DNA of 64,000 nt from Hathewaya massiliensis. GTDB taxonomy: Bacteria > Bacillota > Clostridia > Clostridiales > Clostridiaceae. The DNA lies in NCBI RefSeq assembly GCF_902143515.1, contig NZ_CABFVD010000002.1, positions 41,087-105,086 on the forward strand. The letters run 5' to 3'. Every line of letters starts with the position of its first letter. Position 1 is the stretch's first letter. A program made the position numbers and the translations under genes. The notes beneath the pieces are model-generated. The model was not told the DNA's origin and ran no database searches. It worked only from the letters and a program-made list of their open reading frames with translations. This document shows, one piece after another, positions 1 through 8,292 of the stretch.

Positions 1-2
1 TT

Positions 3-269
3 GGGTTAACTCCAAAAGAATATAATGAATTCATTGTATTTTGGCTACCACATATGGAGGGGAACCCCTATAACCTTATAACCTTCCAACAAGAAGCTTA
101 TACCGATAATGCAAAGCTCTCAATTTCACCTAAAGAGGATTCACTTCTTAGAGTATTTATGGTCTATAAACCTCTTGAAAAACCAGTAGAAGTAAAAACA
201 CCTAAGTTACCACAGTTTAAACGTGAAGGGTTTACTGTAGTAGAATGGGGTGGCAAGGAACTAAAATAG
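3..269 (+). CDS. C-terminal end of a protein that begins before the window
   Basis: The reading frame is open from base 3 to the TAG at 267-269, so at least 88 residues belong to a gene that starts upstream. An internal ATG at 54 has no ribosome site of its own and is probably not the start. The visible part has a run FIVFWLP, a segment NPYNLITF, and a proline/lysine stretch before the ending VVEWGGKELK. I recall similar tails on clostridial secreted or envelope proteins but cannot name the family, so no function is assigned. The last codons are copied just downstream (see 270-335). Confidence 0.7.
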   Translation, partial: GLTPKEYNEFIVFWLPHMEGNPYNLITFQQEAYTDNAKLSISPKEDSLLRVFMVYKPLEKPVEVKTPKLPQFKREGFTVVEWGGKELK

Positions 270-335
270 ATTAAGTTTCAAGAGCTACGTTTAAATCATA
301 AAGAGATAGCTAAAGGTGGAAAGGAACTAAAATAA
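270..335 (+). repeat. Duplicated 3' gene tail, in frame after the stop
   Basis: Bases 249-273 (GGTGGCAAGGAACTAAAATA and on) recur at 315-339 with one change in the coding part. The stretch after TAG 267-269 is open in the same frame for 21 codons and ends again in GGKELK followed by TAA at 333-335. Either a small tandem duplication occurred or the TAG is a recent mutation of a longer gene. Confidence 0.6.
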
Positions 336-390
336 ATTAGATTTCTTATTAAAAAAGAGTAAAGCATAGTTTTATTTTTAGATAAGATTG

Positions 391-437
391 TTTAAGCTTC
401 AGTGAGAGTAAAAATTTTAACTGAAGCTTAAATTTTG
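391..437. terminator. Bidirectional hairpin between converging genes; palindrome family copy 1
   Basis: Arms TTTAAGCTTCAGT (391-403) and ACTGAAGCTTAAA (420-432) pair perfectly over 13 bp, followed by TTTTG. The element lies between a plus-strand and a minus-strand gene that converge. Arm and loop sequence (GAGAGTAAAAA) match the dispersed palindromes at 4611, 15931 and 19269. Confidence 0.75.
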
Positions 438-474
438 TTATTATGAGAAAACTGGTTTAAGTATTCCACATGTA

Positions 475-906
475 TTAATAAACACCATTATATAAATCAG
501 ATAATGGCTGTAGATGTTGAAATTTCTTTAAGAGAATTTCTCTATATTTTAAATCAGTTAAATAGCTTTTCTTATAAGATGTTGTCCATAAGATATCGCT
601 AAAATATACTGCGAAATTTTCTAAATCTATAGGATTATATATGTCATGTTCCTTTAAGTACCTAATGGGATATTTTTTTATGCTATCAAATAAAATATCA
701 TCTATCCAATTAACTTCAACAAACCCTGTGTTAATATGAACAGAATAAAATGCTCCTATTAAATAACAATCAACTTCAGAAAATAAGAAATTTTCGGGGA
801 GGTTACACTCAAGTAGAAACTGTGCCCCTTTATTTAAGTATTTTTTGGCCATTTCATCCTTTATGTTTTTAAAATAAGCATCACCAAATTGAAACATTAT
901 ACCCAT
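475..906 (-). CDS. Hypothetical protein, 143 aa
   Basis: Not recognised. The protein is soluble-looking and rich in aromatic residues (Tyr, Phe, Trp), with no signal peptide, membrane segment or catalytic motif I can point to. The start at 906 has GGAAGTG seven bases upstream on the minus strand. A second Met lies at residue 4. It stands alone and converges with the gene on its left across the hairpin at 391-437. The opposite strand has no better frame, so it is probably real, but its role is unknown. Confidence 0.6.
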   Translation of the reverse strand: MGIMFQFGDAYFKNIKDEMAKKYLNKGAQFLLECNLPENFLFSEVDCYLIGAFYSVHINTGFVEVNWIDDILFDSIKKYPIRYLKEHDIYNPIDLENFAVYFSDILWTTSYKKSYLTDLKYREILLKKFQHLQPLSDLYNGVY

Positions 907-1421
907 ACAATCACTTCCATTATAAAATTAGTTATATATATTAAGCTATTTTCGAAAGAAAAATAAATAACTTTATCCTCAATATTTTAAAGTATATGTT
1001 AAATTATACCATAAAATTCTATATAATAAACTTTTAAACAAATATTTATTTGATTACTGGCCTTTCTAATGCTCTTATTTTCTTCAAAATTACAGGAAAT
1101 AACTTGCAGATATATTTAAATTGGTTAAGATAAATAATATAAGCTCAAATTAATATTTAACAAGTCACAGGACATAAACTTAAAGTTACTTACTAACTAA
1201 ATATAGGGTATACTAGTATATATACGGAACCATACCATTAAGTTGATTTAGGTAACTAATCGTATATAAATATAAATATAAATGATATATTAAGAATTCT
1301 GGTTTAATTAGGTATGCACCCTATAATTTTTTTATAAGACCTAGAAGATTTGGGAAAAGAGCGGGTACATTCCTATAATAAATATGGGGTTACAATTATA
1401 CTAGTTGGAGGTGGTATATAT
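907..1421. other. 515-base gap: promoter area and remnant of an AAA-ATPase locus
   Basis: The left part should hold the promoter of the minus-strand gene ending at 475. From 1183 to about 1302 the sequence matches the leader of the AAA/PD-(D/E)XK gene at 10071-10194. Bases 1311-1361 then match the inside of that gene at 10421-10468. No intact gene is visible. Confidence 0.6.
1183..1361 (+). pseudogene. Remnant of an AAA-ATPase/PD-(D/E)XK gene and its leader
   Basis: Shared blocks with the locus at 10071 include GTTACTTACTA, ATATAGGGTATACTA, AGTTGRTTTA, CTAATCGTATATAAAT and TTAAGAAYTCTGGTTTA. The segment 1311-1358 reads ATGCACCCTATAATTTTTTT then ATAAGACCTAGAAGRTTTGGG, which encodes the APYNFFIRPRRFGKS region of the intact gene at residues about 36-50. 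About 220 bases between leader and this point are missing compared with the intact copy. This is a deletion remnant of a second gene copy. Confidence 0.7.
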
Positions 1422-2552
1422 ATGAAAAAAGAATCAACAGTAAATAAAACTAAAGACTCATTAAAACAAATAATTGGAGTTGTGGGTCAGTTAATTTTAG
1501 GAGGGGTAATTGGAGCTATTATTGGTATACTCTTGGTTAAAGAAGCTAAAAATCCAGTTATAGCTTTAGTATATTTAATTCTTTTTGTACTTATATATAT
1601 TTTGCAAATTATATTACATGAAGCAGGACATTTAATTTTCGGATTATTATCGGGATATGAATTTGTATCTTTTAGAGTTGGAAGCCTAACCTTTATAAGG
1701 GAAGGTGGGAAAATAGCTATTAAAAAGTTTAAAGTTATAGGTACTGGGGGACAGTGTCTTATGATGCCACCAGAAGGAAATGGGTACGATTGTCCTTACG
1801 TTCTTTATAACCTGGGCGGTGTACTTATGAATGCCATAATATCTTGTCTATGTATAGTTATTTCTATGTTATTGCCCTATAATACTGTAATGGGGGATAT
1901 CTGTAGGTTATTTTTTATTACTGGATTAATTGCAATAGCTTTAAATGGTATACCTATAAAATCTTTAGGAAATGACGGATATAATCTTCTTTCTATTAAG
2001 AGGAGTAAAAGTGAAAGATATTCATTCTATATGATACTTAAAATTAACGGTCTTCTTCATAAGGGTGTAAGATTAAAAGATATGCCAATTCAGTGGTTTA
2101 ACCTTTCTAGGGAGGATTATTTAGAAGGAAGGCTGGCAAGTAATTTAAGAACTATAGAAGCAGGTTACTATGAAGATAAAAAAGAATTTAATAAGGTAAG
2201 AGAAATTTTAGAGGATCTTATAGATAACTCTAATAACTTAGGAAAATTATTAAAAAATGAACTTAAATGCGAACTTTTATTTTGTGAAATTCTAGGTGAG
2301 TGCAGGGAAGAAGTTATTAATGAATTATATACTAAAGAATTAAAAAAATATATAAAAGCAACTGATTGTTTTATATCAAGAAAAAGGTTAATGTATGCAT
2401 ACTATCTTATAATTGAGAAAGATAATGATAAAGCTAATAAGGTATTAGCTGAAGTAGAAAAAGTTAAAAAAACCTATCCGGTTAAAGCTGAAATTGAAAG
2501 TGAATTAGAAATAATAGATTTTATAAAAGAGAAATACGTTTTAAATAACTAA
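1422..2552 (+). CDS. M50-like (site-2 protease type) integral membrane metallopeptidase
   Basis: A membrane protein of 376 residues. Two hydrophobic helices near residues 20-65 lead into ILHEAGH, an HExxH zinc motif within a membrane segment, followed by a second hydrophobic block and GNDGYN, which fits the second metal-ligand Asp of M50 peptidases. The C-terminal half is soluble, helical and Lys/Glu rich, possibly TPR-like. The start at 1422 is chosen because GGAGGTGG sits nine bases upstream; the longer frame from TTG 1350 runs through the AAA-gene remnant. Its substrate is unknown. In the family, members cleave membrane-bound regulators or peptides. Confidence 0.75.
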   Translation: MKKESTVNKTKDSLKQIIGVVGQLILGGVIGAIIGILLVKEAKNPVIALVYLILFVLIYILQIILHEAGHLIFGLLSGYEFVSFRVGSLTFIREGGKIAIKKFKVIGTGGQCLMMPPEGNGYDCPYVLYNLGGVLMNAIISCLCIVISMLLPYNTVMGDICRLFFITGLIAIALNGIPIKSLGNDGYNLLSIKRSKSERYSFYMILKINGLLHKGVRLKDMPIQWFNLSREDYLEGRLASNLRTIEAGYYEDKKEFNKVREILEDLIDNSNNLGKLLKNELKCELLFCEILGECREEVINELYTKELKKYIKATDCFISRKRLMYAYYLIIEKDNDKANKVLAEVEKVKKTYPVKAEIESELEIIDFIKEKYVLNN

Positions 2553-2591
2553 AAATAATTTCATAAATAGTGTCCCCAAAATAATTTCATA
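2552..2591. repeat. 14-bp direct repeat before the replication pair
   Basis: AAAATAATTTCATA occurs at 2552-2565 and again at 2578-2591, separated by AATAGTGTCCCC. The repeat lies exactly between the protease gene and the phage-type replication pair. Confidence 0.6.
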
Positions 2592-2626
2592 TGCATATAT
2601 ACACTCTAGGAAGGAGTGTATTTTTT

Positions 2627-3829
2627 ATGCAAAATTTATATGTTTTATTAAGACAATTTGAGGTTATAGGTGGTGTTGAAAGAATTGGGCAACCTGGTTT
2701 TTGCCTTCTTATGGCTTTATGGAGAAGGTCTAATGAGTTAGGGTGGAGAAATACTTTCACCATGAGTAATACGGAACTTAAGTGTAAGGGTGGTTTTAGT
2801 AGCGATAAAACCTTAATTGGAGCAAGGGGTAAACTTATGGAACAGGGCTTTATTAAATATGCTAGACCAAATAAATCAGGAAAATGTGGTATGTATATAT
2901 TAAATTTTGATTTGCTATCTTTAAGTGGATTACAGGGGAGTAATGATGGGGAATATTACCTAGAAGAGGAAGAGGATTTATCAGAAGCACCTTGGGAGAA
3001 TTGTGGTGAAGAGGAAGAGAATTCACCAAACCATTTACCAAAGTATGAACCAGAGTACTTACCAAACCATATACCAAATGACTTACCAGACCATGCACCA
3101 GAGTACTTACCAGGTCACTTACCAAAGTACTTACCAAACCACTTACCAAAGGATGATAAAAAGGTAAGCATTAATATACTAGACTATACTAGACCAGAAA
3201 AGACTATAACAGACAATAACAATAACAATATTACAGATAGCAATAACTATAATAACAGTTATAACATAGATGACTATAAAATTAATAATACCAATTCTAG
3301 TGATAATATAAATTCAAATGGCAAAGTTAATAGCGATAAGAATAGCGAGAGCAATAGTGACAGCCATAGCAATAACAAGAGGGAGAAGAATAGCAAGGGC
3401 AATAATACTAGCAATAGCAAGAACAATAACGATAACAATAGTACCAGCAATAGCATAGTGAGTAAACTTAAGAAACATGAGGATGAGGTATTTATAAAAA
3501 CTATGGAGCATTATTGCAAGAGGGCGAAAAAGATTGAAACTAGCCTTAAGCCAAAGGAAAGACAAGCTATGTATGAAATCTCTAAGAAAATGCCTTTAGA
3601 GGTGATTTTAACAGGAATAGATATGGCCTTTGATAATTTTAAAAAGAGTGGTGAAGCAGAGCGTATAAATAGTTTTATCTATTGTGAAAAAGTTATAAAT
3701 GCTCTTTGGATCAATAAGGAACAAGGCTTAAAGGGGGAGAGGCCTAATGGAAAGTCTAAAGGAGGTTTTGCAGGGGGAGAAAATGGGGAAATTAAAATCC
3801 ACTCATCAGGAATCGGACTTAGCTTATGA
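2627..3829 (+). CDS. DnaD-like phage-type replication initiator with repeat linker
   Basis: The N-terminal ~100 residues (LYVLLRQFEVIG, GFCLLMALWRRSNELGW) resemble the winged-helix N-domain of phage/ICE replication initiators. A linker follows with eleven tetrapeptides of form P-x-[HYD]-x (3026-3157), then an Asn/Ser-rich low-complexity stretch (about 3205-3460). The C-terminal ~110 residues (KTMEHYCKRAKKIE, PLEVILTGIDMAFDNF) look like the helical DnaD C-domain. The start at 2627 is set by AGGAAGGAGTG at 2609-2619. The gene overlaps the DnaC-like gene downstream, the usual order in phage replication modules. No phage structural genes are nearby, so this is probably a resident remnant or domesticated pair. 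Confidence 0.65.
   Translation: MQNLYVLLRQFEVIGGVERIGQPGFCLLMALWRRSNELGWRNTFTMSNTELKCKGGFSSDKTLIGARGKLMEQGFIKYARPNKSGKCGMYILNFDLLSLSGLQGSNDGEYYLEEEEDLSEAPWENCGEEEENSPNHLPKYEPEYLPNHIPNDLPDHAPEYLPGHLPKYLPNHLPKDDKKVSINILDYTRPEKTITDNNNNNITDSNNYNNSYNIDDYKINNTNSSDNINSNGKVNSDKNSESNSDSHSNNKREKNSKGNNTSNSKNNNDNNSTSNSIVSKLKKHEDEVFIKTMEHYCKRAKKIETSLKPKERQAMYEISKKMPLEVILTGIDMAFDNFKKSGEAERINSFIYCEKVINALWINKEQGLKGERPNGKSKGGFAGGENGEIKIHSSGIGLSL
3026..3157 (+). repeat. Eleven tandem 12-nt units encoding a P-x-[HYD]-x linker
   Basis: Units such as CCAAACCATTTA and CCAGAGTACTTA repeat eleven times, giving PNHL, PKYE, PEYL, PNHI, PNDL, PDHA, PEYL, PGHL, PKYL, PNHL, PKDD. Copies are diverged at the DNA level, so the array is not freshly slipped. 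Confidence 0.85.
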
Positions 3830-4610
3830 TATACCTACTTGTCCTATTTGTGGGGAGAATAAAAGACTTATGGTGGATATGTGTGATAAAAAATGGCTCA
3901 TGCCTAGAATGTGCAAGTGTAGGCGTGAAGAGATAGAAAAGAGAGATAGGGTGGATAAGGTTAGGGAAAAGCAGATTAGACTTCAACAAATTTTCACAAA
4001 TAGCCTAATGACTAAGGAATTCAGAAGTCTTAGCTTTTCATCATGGGATCATAATATTGGCAGCGAGTTTTTATATGGTATTGGACATAAGTATGTGAAA
4101 AATTTTAAGAGCATTAAGGAGAAAAACATAGGGCTCTTAATATATGGAGCACCAGGCAGTGGAAAGACTTTTTTATCTGGATGCATTGCTAATGCTCTAA
4201 TAGAGGACTATACCACTGTAATTTGTATAAGTGCTATAGGTATACTAGAGAGGATTAAAAGCAGCTTTACTAATTATGGGGATAACGGAGTTTCGGATAT
4301 ATTAAATTCCTTATCCAATGCGGATTTACTTATATTAGACGATTTAGGCACAGAAAATAACACTAGTTGGTCAAGGTCAACTATGTATCAAATTATAGAT
4401 GCAAGGTATAGAAGCAAGAAACCCCTTATAGTTACCACAAATTTAAGCCTAAAAGAACTTCAAGGACGTTATGATGAAGAGGGTGATATGGGACGTACAT
4501 ATGATAGGTTGGTTAATGAGATGTGTACTCCTATAGAAAGCAAATGGCACAGTATAAGAAGGGAAAAGGGAAGAGAGAAGGCAAATATTTTAAGAGAAAT
4601 AATACTATAA
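3783..4610 (+). CDS. DnaC/DnaI-like AAA+ helicase loader
   Basis: A treble-clef-like CxxC...C.C cluster (CPICGENKRL, MCKCRREE) precedes an AAA+ domain with Walker A GAPGSGKT, Walker B LLILDDLG and sensor-1 region VTTNLSLKEL. This matches DnaC/DnaI loaders, which place DnaB-type helicase on DNA with the upstream initiator. Two starts are possible: 3747 after GGGGGAGAGG, and 3783 after GCAGGGGGAGAAA; I chose 3783, giving 275 aa. The gene overlaps the upstream initiator by about 45 bases, so the two are translationally linked. Confidence 0.75.
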   Translation: MGKLKSTHQESDLAYDIPTCPICGENKRLMVDMCDKKWLMPRMCKCRREEIEKRDRVDKVREKQIRLQQIFTNSLMTKEFRSLSFSSWDHNIGSEFLYGIGHKYVKNFKSIKEKNIGLLIYGAPGSGKTFLSGCIANALIEDYTTVICISAIGILERIKSSFTNYGDNGVSDILNSLSNADLLILDDLGTENNTSWSRSTMYQIIDARYRSKKPLIVTTNLSLKELQGRYDEEGDMGRTYDRLVNEMCTPIESKWHSIRREKGREKANILREIIL

Positions 4611-4654
4611 CTAGCTGCTTCAGAGGGAATAAAAACTCTCTCTGAAGCTAAGAA
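4611..4654. terminator. Hairpin after the replication pair; palindrome family copy 2
   Basis: CTTCAGAG (4618-4625) pairs with CTCTGAAG (4640-4647), with flanking TAGC/GCTA and a loop GGAATAAAAACT. It sits directly after the stop codon of the DnaC-like gene and belongs to the 44-nt dispersed palindrome family. Confidence 0.65.
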
Positions 4655-4735
4655 ATCTGTTTATTCAGTAAAGAATAAAGTTGTTATAGTTGTTTAGGGA
4701 AAAAAATATTTTTCAGAAATTTTTTATTTACTTTT

Positions 4736-4771
4736 TTATTATTATAGTGTAATATTACACCATAATAATAA
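4736..4771. promoter_or_regulatory. 36-bp near-perfect palindromic operator
   Basis: GTGTAATATTACAC (4747-4760) is a perfect 14-bp palindrome extended by TTATTATTAT on the left and ATAATAATAA on the right, with one mismatched pair (A4746/C4761). It ends 22 bases before the start codon of an XRE-type regulator and is probably its autoregulatory operator. Confidence 0.75.
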
Positions 4772-4793
4772 AATTACAAGGGAAGAGAAGAAA

Positions 4794-5255
4794 ATGGATA
4801 AAGAAGGGTTTATTAAAAAAATTGATTCTAAATTAAAACTTATAAGAAATGAAAAAGAGTATTCCCAGGATAAGATGTGTGAAATAATAGGCATGTCAAA
4901 AAAGACTTTGGTGCAAATAGAAAAAGGAAGGGCAACCTTAGGATGGAGTGGTGCAGTTGTAGTCTGTTCATTATTTAAGCATAGTGAGATACTCCAAATG
5001 ACTTTAGGAGGCGATATAGAGGATATAGTGAGAACACTAGCTTTTGGCGAGGTTGAAGGAAATTATAATAAAACAATGGGTGGCAAAGTATGGTGGAGAA
5101 ATATTCGGGAATCTGGAGAATATGTGCTTCAGCAAAATATAGTGTCAGGTCATTATAGAATATTAGATGGAGAGCATAGAAGAATTATATCCTCCTTTGA
5201 TGAAAAATATATGGAACTAAAATTAAACATTTTAAGTGGATTGAAATTGAAATAA
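4794..5255 (+). CDS. XRE-family helix-turn-helix regulator
   Basis: Residues about 10-65 form an HTH_XRE domain (LIRNEKEYSQDKMCEIIGMS, KKTLVQIEKGRATLGW). The C-terminal ~85 residues, including KVWWRNIRESGEYVLQQN and a DGEHRRI segment, are a family-specific tail I cannot assign. A ribosome site (AAGGGAAGAG) precedes ATG 4794. The palindrome at 4736-4771 suggests autoregulation. Its targets are not evident; it may be a relic of the mobile element that supplied the preceding replication genes. Confidence 0.75.
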   Translation: MDKEGFIKKIDSKLKLIRNEKEYSQDKMCEIIGMSKKTLVQIEKGRATLGWSGAVVVCSLFKHSEILQMTLGGDIEDIVRTLAFGEVEGNYNKTMGGKVWWRNIRESGEYVLQQNIVSGHYRILDGEHRRIISSFDEKYMELKLNILSGLKLK

Positions 5256-5331
5256 GCTAAATAAAATAAAAGGTATATGGTTTAACGAAATAAAAAATAA
5301 CGTATTAGGTGCTAAAAAGTGAAGAGCAAGA

Positions 5332-5389
5332 AAGGAGATTTTAGTAAGAGTCATCTGCTTATTAGTTATACTCTTACTAAATAAAATAT
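5332..5389 (+). promoter_or_regulatory. Hairpin between ribosome site and start codon; palindrome copy 3
   Basis: AAAGGAG at 5332-5338 is the only good ribosome site before ATG 5390, but it lies about 50 bases away. Between them TTTAGTAAGAGT (5340-5351) pairs perfectly with ACTCTTACTAAA (5370-5381). Folding this 42-nt hairpin would bring the ribosome site to about nine bases from the start. Confidence 0.55.
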
Positions 5390-5776
5390 ATGGAAACTTT
5401 AAAAAAAGTTATTTATATTACATTAAATATAATTATGTTTTTAGCAGCATCATTTTCACTATGGATTTATTTATCTCATAATGAATGGGTATCTTGGCAT
5501 GAAAATTCAGGAACACAATTTTTAGCTTTATTGTTAATAACTTTACCTATTTTATTGTTTGTTGCTCTTGGTTTTAAAATCTTAAGTAAAAAAAGTACTA
5601 ATATAACAAAAGAAAATGTAAGACTTCCTTTATATATAATAGTAGGAATTGTGTTGCCAGTAGTTATTGATGGTAGCTTAAGTAATATAACCATATTTAT
5701 AGGAACAATTTGTTGTGTTGTAGCCTGTGTTGTATCTCTTGTAGAAGTAGTATTTAGTGTTACTGATAGTTTTTAA
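5390..5776 (+). CDS. Small four-helix membrane protein, function unknown
   Basis: A 128-residue protein made of four hydrophobic segments (about residues 7-27, 45-64, 78-95 and 100-122) with short polar loops. No recognised family. The ribosome site is separated from the start by a hairpin (5340-5381), so expression may depend on that structure. No operon partner is evident: the XRE gene ends 134 bases upstream, and a terminator follows. Confidence 0.6.
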   Translation: METLKKVIYITLNIIMFLAASFSLWIYLSHNEWVSWHENSGTQFLALLLITLPILLFVALGFKILSKKSTNITKENVRLPLYIIVGIVLPVVIDGSLSNITIFIGTICCVVACVVSLVEVVFSVTDSF

Positions 5777-5813
5777 AAATTTTTCATAAATTTCAAAAAT
5801 CACAGGAAATATC

Positions 5814-5850
5814 AAATAATCCTTATGCAAAAATACATGAGATTATTTTT
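5814..5850 (+). terminator. Rho-independent terminator
   Basis: AAATAATC (5814-5821) pairs with GATTATTT (5841-5848), with further inner pairing (TTATG/CATGA) and a T run at the end. Confidence 0.6.
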
Positions 5851-5984
5851 TAGTAATATAAGTTTATTATATTTTTATAGAATACTAATTATTTTTAAAA
5901 ATACTGTTAATGATTTGTTAAAGTATTCGAAAATTAATAATATGCTAAATATAATTTAACTTAAATTACGAGGAGTGAAATGTA

Positions 5985-8057
5985 ATGAAAAACATTAAGG
6001 GGAACAAAGAACAGGATAATTCCAGTTTGGAAAAACAACATAAAAAAAATAAAAAGGTTAGAATGTCAATTAAGAAAAAGTTGGTATCTTCAATAACTTT
6101 AACGTCAATAATAAGCTTAATTTTATTAGCAGTTTTTTTATATCAAATGTCTAGTACAATTTTAAAGAATAAGACTATGGATACATCTTATCAGTTTGTG
6201 AATCAGGTTAATTATAATATAGAAACATTTTTGGATGGTATGGAAAACAATTTAAAAATTGTAAGTGAAAATTCTAATATAACTAATCTTGATGTTAACA
6301 ACAAAGTAAGTGTAGATCATTTAAAGAATTTTTTGAAAACTGTTAAAGATAGTAATTCAGATATAATCTATACTTATTTTGCAGATATGAATGGTGTTAT
6401 GATTCAATCAGATGGACAGGTTAGAAAACCTTCTAGCACATACGATGCAAGAACTAGAGAGTGGTACAAGGAGTCCTTAAGGAATCCAGATAAAATTTAT
6501 TGGACAGATTGTTATGAGGATGCCCAAAAGAAAATTCTTGTTATCTCATTATCTAAGGCAGTTAAAAGAGGGGATAAAATTATAGGTGTTGCCAGTATTG
6601 ATATAGGTTTAAATGAATTAGTAACTGGATTATCACAAATTAAGTTAGGTGAAAAAGGTTATTTAGTTGTAACTAGCAAAGAAGGCATGACTTTAGTACA
6701 TCCAGATAAGAGTCTTATAGGTAAAAAAACCTTAACTGAAGAAAGTTTTTGGAAAGATTTAAGCTCAAAAGAAAGCGGAAATTTCGAATATAAGTATAGT
6801 GGAAAAGCAAAATTTGCAGGGTTCACCACTAATAAGATTACCGTATGGAAACTTATGGTTACATTAGGGGAAGATGAAATAGCAAAGGATTTATCTTCAA
6901 TAAAATATTTTTCAATAATTGCTGTTATAGTTGGAGGATTACTATCTTTAGTTTTAGCTTATTACATAGGAAAAGTTTTATCAGTAGCTGTTAATAGACT
7001 TAAAGATATTATAGAAAAGTTTGGTAGTGGAGATCTTACAGTTGCAGTGCCACAAGATCTTAAAGAAAAAGCTAATGAAATTGGAGATATAGCAAGTTCC
7101 TTAGATTTATCTATTGGTAATATAAGAAATATGATGATTTCCTTTAAGGAACATGCATCTAGTATTAGTGGAGAATCTGAAAACCTAAGTTCTGTTTCAG
7201 AAGAAATGGCATCTTCTGCTGAAAATGTTTCAGTAGCTATTCAAGATGTGGCTAAAGGTTCTCAAGGGCAATCAGAGGACTTAGTTGAGATAACAGAAAT
7301 AACCCAAGACTTTTCTAATAAAATAGATAGTGTAGTTACAAATATGGCAGAGGTAATGGAGAATGCTCAAAACATAGATAACATGGCTGCAGAGGGAAGC
7401 AATGGGATGAAGGAACTTGTACAATCAACACAAACAGTAAAAGGTTCTTTCAATGACTTTTCCAAGGAAATAGTGGACTTAGGTTCAGGTATAAATGAGG
7501 TAAATGAAATAATAGGACTTATAAATAGCATAGCAGAGCAAACAAATTTACTTGCATTAAATGCAGCTATAGAATCAGCAAGAGCAGGAGAAGCAGGACG
7601 TGGATTTGCAGTGGTTGCAGATGAAATAAGAAAATTATCAGAGCAGACAAAGAATTCTTCAGAGAGCATAACTTCTATAATTAAATCTATTTCTAATAAA
7701 ACAGGAAAGATAATAGATGATACAAAGGTGATAGTTAAGGAAATGGATAGCGAAGTGGAAACTATAAATAATTCTATGGAGCAGTTTACATCCATAGTAA
7801 TTGGGGTTCAAGAGATATTACCAAGAATAGATTCTGCAAACTATATTGTATCAGAATTAAATGAAAGTAAAAGCGAAATAGTAAATAAAATAGAAAATGC
7901 ATCTTCTGTATCACAAGAAGTTTCAGCTTCATCAGAAGAAATAGCGGCATCCTCAGAAGAAATGTGTGCATCCACAGAAGAAGTGGCATCTACAGCTGAA
8001 AAGTTAAATAAAATGACTAATGATATGGAAGAGCAGATAAATAAATTTAAGTTTTAA
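5985..8057 (+). CDS. Methyl-accepting chemotaxis protein with dCache-type sensor
   Basis: A transmembrane receptor of 690 residues. TM1 lies at about 33-55, followed by an extracellular double-Cache domain ([41 protein letters not shown]), TM2 at about 305-327, a HAMP region, and a long cytoplasmic coiled coil. The hairpin tip is the conserved signalling motif [20 protein letters not shown] followed by [19 protein letters not shown], which contacts CheA/CheW. The RxWY pattern in the sensor resembles dCache domains that bind amino acids, but the ligand cannot be read from sequence. It stands alone with its own ribosome site (GAGGAGTG). Confidence 0.95.
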   Translation: MKNIKGNKEQDNSSLEKQHKKNKKVRMSIKKKLVSSITLTSIISLILLAVFLYQMSSTILKNKTMDTSYQFVNQVNYNIETFLDGMENNLKIVSENSNITNLDVNNKVSVDHLKNFLKTVKDSNSDIIYTYFADMNGVMIQSDGQVRKPSSTYDARTREWYKESLRNPDKIYWTDCYEDAQKKILVISLSKAVKRGDKIIGVASIDIGLNELVTGLSQIKLGEKGYLVVTSKEGMTLVHPDKSLIGKKTLTEESFWKDLSSKESGNFEYKYSGKAKFAGFTTNKITVWKLMVTLGEDEIAKDLSSIKYFSIIAVIVGGLLSLVLAYYIGKVLSVAVNRLKDIIEKFGSGDLTVAVPQDLKEKANEIGDIASSLDLSIGNIRNMMISFKEHASSISGESENLSSVSEEMASSAENVSVAIQDVAKGSQGQSEDLVEITEITQDFSNKIDSVVTNMAEVMENAQNIDNMAAEGSNGMKELVQSTQTVKGSFNDFSKEIVDLGSGINEVNEIIGLINSIAEQTNLLALNAAIESARAGEAGRGFAVVADEIRKLSEQTKNSSESITSIIKSISNKTGKIIDDTKVIVKEMDSEVETINNSMEQFTSIVIGVQEILPRIDSANYIVSELNESKSEIVNKIENASSVSQEVSASSEEIAASSEEMCASTEEVASTAEKLNKMTNDMEEQINKFKF

Positions 8058-8077
8058 GTTAAATATGAATAGGCGGT

Positions 8078-8132
8078 AATTGATCAGTGGTCAGTAGTTA
8101 GTAAGTAGTGGTCGGTGGTCAGTAAGAGATAA
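8078..8132. repeat. Short GTGGTCAGTA-type tandem repeats
   Basis: Units resembling CAGTGGTCAGTAGTTAGTAA and GTGGTCGGTGGTCAGTAAG follow each other with small variations. The composition (G/T rich) is unlike the surrounding AT-rich DNA. No gene is encoded. Confidence 0.6.
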
Positions 8133-8173
8133 AGATAAGGAAACCATATTTTATTTTTAAATTGTAAAGTTAT

Positions 8174-8210
8174 AAAAAGCACCAAGTTTAAGTACTTGAT
8201 GCTTTTTATT
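8174..8210. terminator. Bidirectional terminator between chemoreceptor and hcp
   Basis: AAAAAGCACCAAGT (8174-8187) pairs with ACTTGATGCTTTTT (8194-8207) with one mismatch and poly-A/poly-T flanks, so it can serve both converging genes. Confidence 0.8.
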
Positions 8211-8292
8211 TTATAAGAATACAAGGAAATGAGTTTTTAATAATAGTCAATAAAACTTTTTACTTATAAAAATATATTTTGTTAATATAAAA

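Noticed and set aside
1350..1421. Upstream extension of the M50-like protease from TTG 1350
   Set aside because: The extension translates the AAA-gene remnant; a clear ribosome site serves ATG 1422.
3026..3157. Short tandem repeats as a possible CRISPR array
   Set aside because: Units are 12 bases, in frame inside a coding region, without spacers.
2862..3565. Leucine/valine-rich open frames on the minus strand
   Set aside because: They are reverse readings of the proline tetrapeptide and Asn/Ser repeats of the plus-strand initiator gene, with no ribosome sites.
7367..7989. Minus-strand open frames across the chemoreceptor gene
   Set aside because: They lie opposite the highly conserved MCP signalling domain and have no plausible start signals.
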